Shown here: positions 10,301-16,996 of the stretch, in pieces | Position numbering within the stretch: position 1 is the first letter of the stretch | How the letters are laid out: each line of letters opens with the position of its first letter | Origin: Burkholderia cenocepacia | GTDB taxonomy: Bacteria > Pseudomonadota > Gammaproteobacteria > Burkholderiales > Burkholderiaceae | DNA length: 64,000 bases | Direction: 5' to 3' | Assembly: GCF_900446215.1 (NCBI RefSeq) | Contig: NZ_UAQZ01000013.1 | Coordinates: forward strand, 248,001 to 312,000 | Position numbers and translations under genes: made by a program | The notes under the pieces: generated by a model | Databases searched by the model: none | What the model saw: the letters and a program-made list of their open reading frames with translations, nothing else | Told to the model about the DNA's origin: nothing

Positions 10301-11859
10301 GACTCGCGGAACTCGCGGAACGCCGCCGCGCGACGAAACTCGCGACGCCGGGCGGCGCCGCGCTGTGGGTACCGGTCGAACGGCTCGTCTGCCTGCGCGC
10401 GCTGCATCCCGACGCCCGCATGACACCCGCGCTCAAGGTGCCGGCCGCATGCGCGCAGCCGTGGGAAGCCGATGCCGCACTCGTCGACGTGATCCGCGCG
10501 CGGCTCACCGGCTTCGGGCCGCTCACGCTCGATGCGATCGCCGCGCCGCTCGGCCTGCCGCCCGCGTCGATCGCGACGGCGCTCGCGGCGCTGGAGCGCG
10601 AAGGCTACGTGATGCGCGGTCGCTTCACGCCGGGCGCGGCCACGGACGAATGGTGCGAACGCCACCTGCTCGCACGCATTCATCGCTATACGGTGAAGCG
10701 GCTGCGCCGCGAGATCGAGCCGGTCGAACGCGCCGATTTCATGCGCTTCCTGTTCCACTGGCAGCACCTGACACCCGACACGCGCGGCACCGGCCGCGAC
10801 GCGCTGGCCGCCGTGGTCGAACAGCTCGAAGGCTACGAGGCGGCGGCAAGCGCATGGGAAGACGCGCTGCTGCCCGCACGGCTCACCGACTACACGGCGG
10901 GTGGCCTCGACGAGCTGTGCCGCTCGGGCAAGCTGGTGTGGACCCGCATCGGCGCACCGGCCCGCGCGGCCGGCACGCCCGTGAAGACGACGCCGATCGT
11001 GCTGCTGCCGCGCCGCCATCTTTCCGCGTGGCACGCGCTGCGCGACCCCGATGCGCAACCGGCGCTGTCCGCACGCGCCACGCAAGTGCGCGACGCGCTC
11101 GCCGCGCACGGCGCGATGTTCTTCGATGCCCTGCTCGACGAGCTACACATGCTGCCCGTCGAGCTCGAACAGGCGCTCGGCGAACTCGTGTCGGCCGGCC
11201 TCGTGAATGCGGACAGCTACGCGGGCCTGCGCGCGCTGCTGAAGCCGGCCGTCAAGCGCAGCGCGACCTATGCGCCCCGCACGCGACGCGGCGGCGCGCT
11301 GATCGGCGGGATGGACGATGCCGGCCGCTGGGCGCTCGTGCAGCGTCAGGCACCGTCGGACGACGACGCGCCCGCGCCGAAACGCGGCCTCGCCACGACC
11401 GATTCCGACGCGCTCGAACATATCGTGTGGACGCTGCTGCGCCGCTACGGCGTCGTGTTCTGGCGGTTGCTCGAACGCGAAGCCGACTGGCTGCCGAGCT
11501 GGCGCGAACTCGTGCGCGTGCTGCAGCGCCTCGAAGCACGCGGCGAGATTCGCGGCGGCCGCTTCGTCGCCGGGCTCGCGGGCGAGCAGTTCGCGCTGCC
11601 CGAGGCCATTCCGATCCTGCGTGAACTGCGACGGCAACCGGGCGATGGACAATACGTGTGCGTGACGGGCGCCGACCCGCTGAATCTCGCCGGCACGCTG
11701 CTGCCCGGCGACAAGGTGCCGGCGCTGGCCGGCAATCGCGTGCTGTTTCGCGATGGCGTGCCCGTCGCGTCGCTGGTATCGGGTACGTTCCACTACGCAG
11801 CCGACCTGTCGCCCGCCGCGCGCGAGGACGCACGGCTGCGGCTCGCGCGTTCCTGCTGA
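7396..11859 (+). CDS. lhr: Large ATP-dependent helicase Lhr
   Basis: A 1487-residue superfamily 2 helicase, close to the usual Lhr length (E. coli Lhr is about 1540). Walker A is APTGSGKT (Lys58), motif II is DEIH (residues 179-182) and motif III is GLSATQKP. The second RecA domain shows VFVNTRRTAERMARHL, AHHGSL and the motif VI region QRVGRSGHH. These are followed by the winged-helix and 'Lhr core' regions, then a long C-terminal extension with further winged-helix-like repeats typical of the long bacterial form. Lhr proteins are 3'-5' DNA/RNA-DNA helicases linked to repair. The start ATG 7396 (MDVTATRP) leaves about 13 residues before the conserved VFHPAVAAWF; an in-frame ATG at 7348 would add 16 residues. 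Neither has a good ribosome site. Confidence 0.95.
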   Translation: MDVTATRPAARALDVFHPAVAAWFTRTFAAPTGAQALAWPHIKAGRSTLVAAPTGSGKTLTAFLCALDDLVRDALAHDGTLPDATLVVYVSPLKALSNDIHVNLDAPLAGIAESLAQLGLPVPAIRTAVRTGDTTQAERAALRKRAPHILVTTPESLYVLLSSTSGRQMLSNVRSVIVDEIHALASSKRGSHLALSLERLDALTGRALPRIGLSATQKPIDAVARFLVGGPADAPRDCAIVDTGHTRERDLALELPNVPLEPVMATDVWEQVYDRIAGLAAAHRTTLVFVNTRRTAERMARHLADRLGKDAIAAHHGSLAKEHRFDAEQRLKRGELKLLVATASLELGIDIGDVDLVCQVGSPRGIAPFLQRVGRSGHHVGGVPKGRLFPLSRDELVECAALLDCVQRGELDALRIPEAPLDVLAQQIVAEVACTEWQEDALYASFTRAAPYARLTRERFDEVMKMLAEGFTSRRGVRGAYLHRDVVGGTVRGRRNAMMTATTSGGTIPDMADYAVLLEPQGIQVGTVNEDFAIESLAGDVFQLGNQSYRIIRVETGRVRVEDAQGQSPSIPFWLGEGLGRSDELSAAVGRLRARLDALFAEGDRQVDSGGRKRGGGNAVSNAATEADAPAATGTALAPADSRLAPALRWLVDDLHLSPDAARQIADYLARTRAALGALPTQDTLVMERFFDESGGTQLVIHSPFGSRINRAWGLALRKRFCRNFNFELQAAATDDAIILSLSLAHSFALDEVWRYLRSASAEHVLIQALLDAPMFGVRWRWNATTALALPRFTGGRRTAPQLQRMKSDDLLATVFPDQVACLENIVGEREIPHHPLVDQTLDDCLHDAMDTDGWLALLRRIESGAIELIARDLPAPSPLAAEILNAKPYAFLDDAPLEERRTQAVQSRRWSDPESADDLGALDVDAIDAVRDEAWPLVRDADEMHDALLTLACVADSETHAHAGWPERLAELAERRRATKLATPGGAALWVPVERLVCLRALHPDARMTPALKVPAACAQPWEADAALVDVIRARLTGFGPLTLDAIAAPLGLPPASIATALAALEREGYVMRGRFTPGAATDEWCERHLLARIHRYTVKRLRREIEPVERADFMRFLFHWQHLTPDTRGTGRDALAAVVEQLEGYEAAASAWEDALLPARLTDYTAGGLDELCRSGKLVWTRIGAPARAAGTPVKTTPIVLLPRRHLSAWHALRDPDAQPALSARATQVRDALAAHGAMFFDALLDELHMLPVELEQALGELVSAGLVNADSYAGLRALLKPAVKRSATYAPRTRRGGALIGGMDDAGRWALVQRQAPSDDDAPAPKRGLATTDSDALEHIVWTLLRRYGVVFWRLLEREADWLPSWRELVRVLQRLEARGEIRGGRFVAGLAGEQFALPEAIPILRELRRQPGDGQYVCVTGADPLNLAGTLLPGDKVPALAGNRVLFRDGVPVASLVSGTFHYAADLSPAAREDARLRLARSC

Positions 11860-11902
11860 CATCGGCTGACAGCCACGCGGCACCAGACTACTGAACGCGG
11901 GG

Positions 11903-11950
11903 CCGCGCGGTCGTCATCGTTCGGGTAGCATCGAACGATCGACCGCGCGG
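11903..11950. repeat. Long inverted repeat (hairpin) between lhr and the APC permease gene
   Basis: CCGCGCGGTCG (11903-11913) and ATCGTTCG (11916-11923) are mirrored by CGAACGAT (11932-11939) and CGACCGCGCGG (11940-11950). The result is a 19-bp stem with a 2-base bulge and an 8-base loop. No T-tract follows on either strand. It could be an unconventional terminator for lhr, a structured leader of the permease mRNA or a protein-binding site. Confidence 0.6.
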
Positions 11951-11999
11951 GCTTGCGCGCGTCGTCCATACAGAACAAGTTTTCCGGAGACTGCCGCTC

Positions 12000-13274
12000 A
12001 TGCCTTCGCATGCCGATTCGCCCGCTGCTCACCACGCGGGTTCGCTGACCATTTTCCAGGGCGCCGCGCTTTATATCGGCGCGGTGCTCGGCACCGGCGT
12101 GATCGCGTTGCCCGCGCTCGCTGCCGAAGTCGCGGGGCCGGCGTCGCTGCTCGCGTGGGCGGCGCTCGTCGTGCTGTCCGGGCCGCTCGCGGCCACCTTC
12201 GCCGCACTCGGCGCCCGCTATCCCGATGCGGGCGGTGTGTCGACCTACGCGCGGCGCGCATTCGGCCCGAAGGCCGCGGCCATCGTCGGCTGGTGCTTCT
12301 ATTTCGCGGTGCCGGCCGGCGCGCCGGCTGCCGCGATGTTCGGCGGCGCATACGTCGCGGCCGTCACGGGCGGCGGACACACGACGATCATTGTCACGGC
12401 CGCCGCGCTGATCGCGACCGTGTCGGCCGCGAATGCATTCGGCGTCACTGTGTCGGGCCGCATGCAGCTCGTGTTGTCGGTGCTGCTCGTCGCGCTGCTG
12501 CTCGCCGCGGTGCTTGCGTCGGCCCCGCATGCGCGCACCGCGAACCTGCATCCGTTCGCCCCGCACGGCTGGCTCGCGGTCGGCCAGGCCGCCGCGCTGC
12601 TCGTGTGGAGCTTCGCCGGCTGGGAAGCGATCACACATCTCGCCGCCGAATTCCGCCGGCCCGCACACGACATGCCGCGTTCGGCCGGCATCGCGGTCGT
12701 GGTCGTCGGGTTCCTGTATCTGTCGGTCGCCGCCGCGAGCGTGACGGTGCTCGGGCCTTCCGCGGGCGCATCGGGCGCGCCGCTCGCCGAACTGATCGCG
12801 GGCGGCATCGGCGGCCATGCGCAGGTGTTGGCGGCGGCTGCCGCGCTGCTGCTCACGCTCGGCACGATGAACGCGTATTTCGCGGGCGCGGCCAAACTCG
12901 GCGCGGCGCTTGGCCGCGATGGCGCGTTGCCTGCGTGGCTCGCGCAAGGCAGCCAGGTGGGCGGCGTGCCGCGCCGCAGCCTCGGCGTGATCGCCGTGCT
13001 CGCGGCCGTCGCGCTGGCCGCCACGGCGCTGTCGGACGTCGGGCCGAAGCCGCTCGTGCTCGTCACGTCCGGCTGTTTCGTGATGGTGTACGGGCTGGGC
13101 GCGGCGGCCGCGCTGAAGCTGCTGCCGCGCGGCGGCATCGCGTACCGCTGCGCATGGATTTCGCTCATTGCGGTGGCCGGGCTGTTCGTGACGACCGGCT
13201 GGTATTTCCTGTGCCCGCTGCTGCTCGCGGGCGGCGCGTTGCTTTACCTGCAGGTCACCGGCGCGCGTCGATGA
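12000..13274 (+). CDS. APC-superfamily amino-acid transporter (YjeH-like)
   Basis: A 424-residue inner-membrane permease with about 12 hydrophobic segments. The first segment region carries GAVLGTGVIALPALAAE, the glycine-rich helix-1 break that binds substrate in the APC superfamily. Helix 6 shows LLVWSFAGWEAITHLAAEFRRP, the other conserved unwound helix. Length and motifs fit the YjeH branch (E. coli YjeH exports methionine and branched-chain amino acids), but the direction and substrate here are not determined by sequence. The ATG at 12000 follows TTTTCCGGAGACTGCCGCTC, with CGGAGA as ribosome site. It is probably transcribed alone: lhr ends 140 bases upstream, behind a long inverted repeat. 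Confidence 0.85.
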   Translation: MPSHADSPAAHHAGSLTIFQGAALYIGAVLGTGVIALPALAAEVAGPASLLAWAALVVLSGPLAATFAALGARYPDAGGVSTYARRAFGPKAAAIVGWCFYFAVPAGAPAAAMFGGAYVAAVTGGGHTTIIVTAAALIATVSAANAFGVTVSGRMQLVLSVLLVALLLAAVLASAPHARTANLHPFAPHGWLAVGQAAALLVWSFAGWEAITHLAAEFRRPAHDMPRSAGIAVVVVGFLYLSVAAASVTVLGPSAGASGAPLAELIAGGIGGHAQVLAAAAALLLTLGTMNAYFAGAAKLGAALGRDGALPAWLAQGSQVGGVPRRSLGVIAVLAAVALAATALSDVGPKPLVLVTSGCFVMVYGLGAAAALKLLPRGGIAYRCAWISLIAVAGLFVTTGWYFLCPLLLAGGALLYLQVTGARR

Positions 13275-13288
13275 CCCGGCATGCGCAC

Positions 13289-13308
13289 GCGGGCCGGCAC
13301 CGGCCCGC
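13289..13308. terminator. GC-rich hairpin between convergent genes
   Basis: GCGGGCCGG and CCGGCCCGC form a perfect inverted repeat around CA just after the permease stop. The neighbouring genes converge here, so a shared transcription end is likely, but no T-tract is present. Confidence 0.35.
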
Positions 13309-13369
13309 TCGCCGCCCCGCCGCGTGAACAATCACGTCGCTCCGTCCGCGCGCCATTCGTTCGCGCCGG

Positions 13370-13666
13370 TCAGGCCGGCACCAGCTCGAAACTGAGCCGC
13401 TTGCCGAGCGCGGCGGCCGCGCTCGCGAGCGTCGCCAGCGTGAGGCTCGTGTCGGTTTCGTCGAGCAGACGGTTGAGCGCGGCGCGGCTGGTTTTCATCC
13501 GCGCGGCCATCGCCGTTTTCGTGATCTGCTGCGCCTTCATTTCCTGCCCGATCTGCCACGCGATCACGCGCTTGATCGCGGTGGCGGTGGCTGCTTCGAG
13601 ATTGCCGTCCGCTTCGAGGAAGGCGTCGAAATCGCTGCCGATATACGGATTGTTCGTGGTCGTCAT
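13370..13666 (-). CDS. HigA-like antitoxin, XRE-type helix-turn-helix protein
   Basis: A 98-residue protein whose C-terminal half is a small helix-turn-helix domain: AMAARMKTSRAALNRLLDE reads as helix-turn-recognition helix, followed by SLTLATLASAAAALGKRLSFELV, the usual end of HigA-type antitoxins. The N-terminal part (GSDFDAFLEADGNLEAATATAI) resembles the toxin-contacting region of this group. The gene lies 74 bases downstream of the toxin gene on the same strand, matching the toxin-first order of higBA modules. The ATG at 13666 (MTTTNNPYIG) is preferred; an in-frame ATG 18 bases upstream is possible. It should neutralise the toxin and repress the shared promoter. Confidence 0.8.
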   Translation of the reverse strand: MTTTNNPYIGSDFDAFLEADGNLEAATATAIKRVIAWQIGQEMKAQQITKTAMAARMKTSRAALNRLLDETDTSLTLATLASAAAALGKRLSFELVPA

Positions 13667-13740
13667 GTCGTACTCCAGGTGCATGGCGTTGCCGGCTGCC
13701 CGACCGTCGAAGACGGTATGCTCCAGCGTAACCGGGGAAT

Positions 13741-14100
13741 TCAGATGGCGCGCGTCAGCGTTTTCAGGCGCGCGACGGTGACGTCGAGATCGTCCGACGG
13801 CGTGGCCCGCGACTGCTTGAAGAAGCCGTGCAGCAGCACCATCGTGTCGCCGACGACCGTGAACAGCACGCGTGCGCTTCGCCCCGGCACCGTCACGCGG
13901 ATCTCCCACAGATCCTTCGCCATCTTCCGGACCAGCGGCATGCCGAGCGGCCAGCCGAGTTGAACGGTCTTGATCTCTTCGCCGATCGCCCTTCGCTCCA
14001 CTCGCCCGAGCGCGTTGAGCCATTCGCGCACCGGCTCGTGGCCGCGGGCCGTCCGGAAGAACCGCACGCCGAGCGTGACCTGAATCTGCTGTCTCGCCAT
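13741..14100 (-). CDS. HigB/Gp49-like toxin of the RelE/ParE superfamily
   Basis: A 119-residue basic protein of the Gp49 (phage-derived)/HigB-like group of RelE-fold toxins. Recognisable parts are the N-terminal VRFFRTARGHEPVREWLNAL, the central GWPLGMPLVRKMAKDLWEIRV, the core strand pair RVLFTVVGDTMVLLHGFFKQ and the basic C-terminus. Members usually cleave mRNA on the ribosome; a catalytic set cannot be assigned from sequence alone. The start at 14100 (MARQQIQV) is preferred over an upstream ATG because the conserved part starts here and the longer start would run into a putative operator. It is first in a two-gene unit with the antitoxin. Its base composition is like its neighbours. Confidence 0.8.
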   Translation of the reverse strand: MARQQIQVTLGVRFFRTARGHEPVREWLNALGRVERRAIGEEIKTVQLGWPLGMPLVRKMAKDLWEIRVTVPGRSARVLFTVVGDTMVLLHGFFKQSRATPSDDLDVTVARLKTLTRAI

Positions 14101-14113
14101 CGTCTTGTCGCCA

Positions 14114-14135
14114 ATCGTATCAAAAACGGTACGAT
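14114..14135 (-). promoter_or_regulatory. Putative operator of the toxin-antitoxin module
   Basis: ATCGTA-N10-TACGAT is a perfect inverted repeat 14 bases upstream of the toxin start, at an A-rich step in otherwise GC-rich DNA. Placement suits autorepression by the antitoxin or toxin-antitoxin complex; this is inference. Confidence 0.45.
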
Positions 14136-14232
14136 ATGCCAAGCACCCGATGACGGCTACTGACCGGATGGCCAGTCCCGCAGCAAGAAAGAGAAACGAG
14201 ATCGGGTCCGGCGCATCGCCAGGCCCGATGGA

Positions 14233-15219
14233 TCAACGCTTGCCGCGAGCAGGCTTGCGCGCCGTGCGTGGTGCCCGGTGCGGGCGCGCATCGCCGAACC
14301 GCGACCGGGCGATGTCGCGCACCGCGTCGATCAGCGTCCGCGCGACCGGCGACGGCTGCGCATCGGTACGCAGCACGAGCCCGACCGGCTCGTCGGTGCC
14401 CGCCGACGGCAGCGGCAGGCGCGCCAGCGCACCGGCCGACAGATCGTATTCGGCGGCATAGAGCGGCACGAACCAGACCGCATCGTTCTCGAGCGCCAGC
14501 GCGCGCGCAACCGATACCGACAGCACCTCGATGAACGAATCCAGCGGCGGCGCGCCGCATGCGCCGAGCAGTTGCTCGGCCGACTGGCGGATCAACGTGC
14601 CGAACGGCGGCAGCACGACCGGATAGCGCGCCAGCTCGGCGGCCGGCGCCACGCTCGCGAGCAGCGGATGCCCGGCGCGCACGACCGCGACGAGCGGCTC
14701 GTTGTACAACTGCTCGAACGCGAGCCCGATCATTCGCTCCGGCTCCGACAGCCGGCCGATCGCGCATTCGATCGCGCCGGATTTCAGACGCTCGAGCAAC
14801 TCGGCGTTCGCGGCCGTCGCGATCCGCACGACGATACGCGGCCAGCGCGCGGTCAACGCCTTCATCAAGGCCGGCGCAAGCGAGGCCGCGACGGTCGGCA
14901 GTATGCCGATTTCCAGCGTCGCGGCGGCGGCCCCGCCCTCGCGCGCCAGCAGCCCGACGCCCTGACGCAGCGCCAGCACGCACGCATTCGCGTGCGGCAT
15001 GAACAGTTGCGCTTCGCGGGTCGGCTGCGCGCCGTGCCGGCCGCGCTCGAACAGCTTCACGCCGAGGATCGCCTCCAGCTCGGCGATCGTCTTCGACACG
15101 GCCGGTTGCGTGATCGACAGGCTTTCGGCCGCCTTCTGCACGCCGCCCAGCTGCGCGACCGCGAGAAAACACTGCAGGTGCCGAAATTTGACACGGCCGT
15201 CGGCGATACGGTTATTCAT
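14233..15219 (-). CDS. pcaQ: LysR-type regulator PcaQ of protocatechuate genes
   Basis: A 328-residue LysR-type transcription factor. The N-terminal winged helix-turn-helix (VKFRHLQCFLAVAQLGGVQKA... ITQPAVSKTIAELEAILGVKLFER, residues 10-62) is followed by a substrate-binding domain that senses the effector. The opening ADGRVKFRHLQCFLAVA resembles PcaQ proteins, which activate pcaDCHGB-type operons. The context agrees: pcaHG lies 1.8 kb away on the opposite strand. The ATG at 15219 overlaps a CATAAC-N5-GTTATG palindrome resembling the PcaQ site, so the gene is probably autoregulated. No strong ribosome site precedes the start. The basic tail (RAPRTARKPARGKR) is an unusual extension. The effector cannot be read from the sequence. 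Confidence 0.85.
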   Translation of the reverse strand: MNNRIADGRVKFRHLQCFLAVAQLGGVQKAAESLSITQPAVSKTIAELEAILGVKLFERGRHGAQPTREAQLFMPHANACVLALRQGVGLLAREGGAAAATLEIGILPTVAASLAPALMKALTARWPRIVVRIATAANAELLERLKSGAIECAIGRLSEPERMIGLAFEQLYNEPLVAVVRAGHPLLASVAPAAELARYPVVLPPFGTLIRQSAEQLLGACGAPPLDSFIEVLSVSVARALALENDAVWFVPLYAAEYDLSAGALARLPLPSAGTDEPVGLVLRTDAQPSPVARTLIDAVRDIARSRFGDARPHRAPRTARKPARGKR

Positions 15220-15272
15220 AACGGGTGGTTATGTTAATGACGATGAATCGCCATTTTGCATAACTTTCCGGA
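15217..15272. promoter_or_regulatory. PcaQ-type site, copy 1 (pcaQ side), part of a direct repeat with 16888-16943
   Basis: CATAAC-N5-GTTATG (15217-15233) is followed, 35 bases from start to start, by CATTTTGCATAACTTTCC plus GGA (15252-15272). Both parts recur in the same orientation and at the same 35-base spacing before pcaH. Here the palindrome covers the pcaQ start codon, which suits autorepression. The second part looks like a rightward -35 region pointing away from pcaQ and into the 3' end of the next gene. Confidence 0.75.
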
Positions 15273-15296
15273 AAGGCCCAAGCGTTCGGGACGACG

Positions 15297-16034
15297 TCAC
15301 CCGTGGCGCCGCAGCGCGTGGAATCCGGTCGGCTCCCAGATCCGTTTCGCGATCAGCAGGGCCGTGCCGTGCTTCTGCCCGAGCGGCGCGGACGACGACT
15401 CGGCATGCAGCGCCGCGGCCTTGCTGGCGAGCCGCCGCAGTTCCTGTTCGAGCTCGGCGGCGGCCGCGTCGGTCAGCATTCCCTGCAGGAACGTCATCGT
15501 CTCGCCCGGGCCGTCGAAGCGGCTGCCGAGAAAGTCGTCGAGCACGTGCGCATGGAAGTAGCGGCGAATCGGGCCACCCGGCAGCCAGTCGAAATCGCGC
15601 GCGACGCGCACGCGAATCCGGTCGCCGGGCAACAGCGCGATCACGTTCATCCGGTCGAGCATCAGCAGATATTTCACGCACTCGGCCTGCGTGAGCCGAT
15701 AGGCCGACACGATGTCCTGCACGGTCCAGTAGTTGATCGCGCAGACGGCGACGAGCAGCAGTTTCTCGTCCGACACGAGCAACGCCTCCTGCGCCTCGGT
15801 CAGCACGCGCAGGCGCGGCGCGGACGCCGACGCCTCCTGCACGAGCTCGGCGAGCGTATAGCCGAGCAGTTGCGCGATCTCCGCGACGCGCTCCAGCGTG
15901 AAGCGGCCGCTCGCGAACAGCCGCTTCACGCTCGTCTCGGAGACGTCGAGCGCACGCGCGACGTCCCGGTAAGTCATTCCCTGCGCCTTCAGCTGGCGCT
16001 TCAGCGTTTCGATGAGTTGGGCAGTCTCGGTCAT
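15297..16034 (-). CDS. XRE-family helix-turn-helix regulator
   Basis: A 245-residue transcription factor. Residues about 5-65 form a Cro/C1-type helix-turn-helix: LKRQLKAQGMTYRDVARALDVSETSVKRLFASGRFTLERVAEIAQLLG, with DVSETSVKRLF as recognition helix. The remaining 180 residues look like a second, winged-helix-like domain (TVQDIVSAYRLTQAECVKYLLMLDRMNVIALLPGDRIRV) and an acidic, helical C-terminus. I do not recognise a ligand. It lies between pcaQ and pcaHG but has no obvious link to protocatechuate. It diverges from the hydrolase gene at 16155, which is its most likely target. With that gene it forms a cassette between two similar regulatory segments. Confidence 0.8.
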   Translation of the reverse strand: MTETAQLIETLKRQLKAQGMTYRDVARALDVSETSVKRLFASGRFTLERVAEIAQLLGYTLAELVQEASASAPRLRVLTEAQEALLVSDEKLLLVAVCAINYWTVQDIVSAYRLTQAECVKYLLMLDRMNVIALLPGDRIRVRVARDFDWLPGGPIRRYFHAHVLDDFLGSRFDGPGETMTFLQGMLTDAAAAELEQELRRLASKAAALHAESSSAPLGQKHGTALLIAKRIWEPTGFHALRRHG

Positions 16035-16081
16035 GTTGGTATCGAAAAATGATGCTCGTGGTCGGATATTAGGCTACTCGC

Positions 16082-16107
16082 GTATCCGCATCAGCACTTT
16101 TGGATAC
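16082..16107. promoter_or_regulatory. Putative operator in the divergent XRE/hydrolase promoter region
   Basis: GTATCC-N14-GGATAC is a perfect 6-bp inverted repeat in the 120-base region between two divergent starts. A related GGTATC occurs again at 16034-16041 beside the regulator's own start. It is a plausible binding site for the XRE protein, not proven. Confidence 0.35.
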
Positions 16108-16154
16108 TTGTCTGCATAATCCGCTCCGTCCTGTCATGCAACGACGGAGCCGAA

Positions 16155-16721
16155 ATGACCGCCCGAATCGACACAGCCGCCTGCGAATCGCACCACGCCG
16201 CCCCGCGCGGTGCACGCGCCACCGATCGCACGATGCCGCTCGCCACCGTACGCACGCTGGCGGCCGGCGCCCACGTCGGCGATCTCGTGTTCATCCGCGA
16301 GCGAGCCGGTGCACCGGATGCCGCGACGGGCGTGGCCGGCGCGTGGGCCAACCGCTTCGGCATCGTCGTCGATACGTCGGGCGACGAACCGGCGATCGCG
16401 GAGTCGACGGCGTTCGGATGGACGACGCTCACGCCGCTGTCGCGTTTCGTCGCCCGGACCGGCGGCGGACGCATCGCCCTGGCGCGCCGCGTCGCGGCGG
16501 CATCGGCCGACGCGCAACGCCACGTCCACGCGCTGGCCGAACGGCGAATCGATGCGCTGCTCGGCAGTCGCTTCAACCTGCGCGCGCGGCGCGGTTTCTG
16601 CGCGCAGTACGTGGCCGAGGTGCTCGGCGCCGGCCACGCGGCGACACCGTCGGCCCTGCTGCGCAGCGGCACGCTGGCGCTCGAATTCGACGGGATCGTG
16701 TTCGACGCCCGTCAGCCATGA
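16155..16721 (+). CDS. YebB/YiiX-like permuted papain-fold hydrolase lacking the usual catalytic His
   Basis: A 188-residue protein that aligns by eye with E. coli YebB: GDLVFIRERAG (residue 42 on), then WANRFGIVVDTSGDEPAIAES, TTLTPLSRFVAR, and RGFCAQYVAEVL carrying the presumed catalytic Cys149. In circularly permuted NlpC/P60-type (YiiX/YebB) enzymes the first motif normally reads NHVGI; here Arg67 (codon CGC) stands where His is expected (CAC or CAT). The enzyme may be inactive or use another residue. No signal peptide is visible. The ATG at 16155 has a CGGAG ribosome site; an in-frame Met27 is a possible shorter start. A strong terminator follows. Substrate unknown; lipid or peptide amides are targets of relatives. 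Confidence 0.65.
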   Translation: MTARIDTAACESHHAAPRGARATDRTMPLATVRTLAAGAHVGDLVFIRERAGAPDAATGVAGAWANRFGIVVDTSGDEPAIAESTAFGWTTLTPLSRFVARTGGGRIALARRVAAASADAQRHVHALAERRIDALLGSRFNLRARRGFCAQYVAEVLGAGHAATPSALLRSGTLALEFDGIVFDARQP

Positions 16722-16833
16722 CGACGGGCACGCTCGGGGAGACCGGATAACAACGAGAACAAAAGAAAAAACAGCGACGGGCTGGCTGGAGGGCCGTGCA
16801 CGGGGTCGTCACCGACGACGCGAAGCCCGATCG

Positions 16834-16873
16834 TTTTTTCCGCCGGACAGGCTTCCTGTCCGGCGGAATTTTC
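16834..16873. terminator. Strong bidirectional Rho-independent terminator
   Basis: TTCCGCCGGACAGG (16838-16851) pairs perfectly over 14 bp with CCTGTCCGGCGGAA (16855-16868) around a 3-base loop. It is flanked by a T-run on the plus strand (16869-16872) and A/T context on the other side. It closes the hydrolase transcript and shields the pcaHG promoter. Confidence 0.9.
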
Positions 16874-16887
16874 ATTGCCGGGACGAA

Positions 16888-16943
16888 CATAACGAATGGT
16901 TATGCGATTCGCGAAAAAAGGTCATTTTGCATAACTTTCCGGA
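16888..16943 (+). promoter_or_regulatory. PcaQ-type site, copy 2 (pcaHG side)
   Basis: CATAAC-N5-GTTATG (16888-16904) is followed 35 bases on by CATTTTGCATAACTTTCC plus GGA (16923-16943), the same pair at the same spacing as at 15217-15272. The palindrome is centred about 65 bases before the start point predicted from the promoter below, the usual position of a LysR activator's recognition site. Known PcaQ sites have the form ATAACC-N4-GGTTAA, which this resembles. Confidence 0.75.
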
Positions 16944-16954
16944 TTGGCTAAAGT
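16927..16954 (+). promoter_or_regulatory. Predicted pcaHG promoter
   Basis: TTGCAT (16927-16932), a 16-base spacer and TAAAGT (16949-16954) form a plausible sigma70-type promoter 43 bases before the pcaH start. The weak -10 and short spacer fit an activator-dependent promoter. Confidence 0.5.
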
Positions 16955-16996
16955 CGTGGCCATCCACTTCGCGAAATACCTATCAGGAGACGCCCG

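Noticed and set aside
7180..11109. A 1309-codon open frame on the minus strand opposite lhr, and a 1387-codon plus-strand frame at 7461-11624
   Set aside because: Both are products of GC-rich codon bias. Their translations are Arg/Ala-rich with no motif, while the frame at 7396-11859 carries all helicase motifs in order.
15273..16887. Possible insertion sequence or genomic island between pcaQ and pcaHG
   Set aside because: No transposase or integrase gene and no terminal inverted repeats. Only the two similar regulatory segments flank it, so I call it a cassette of unknown origin, not a mobile element.
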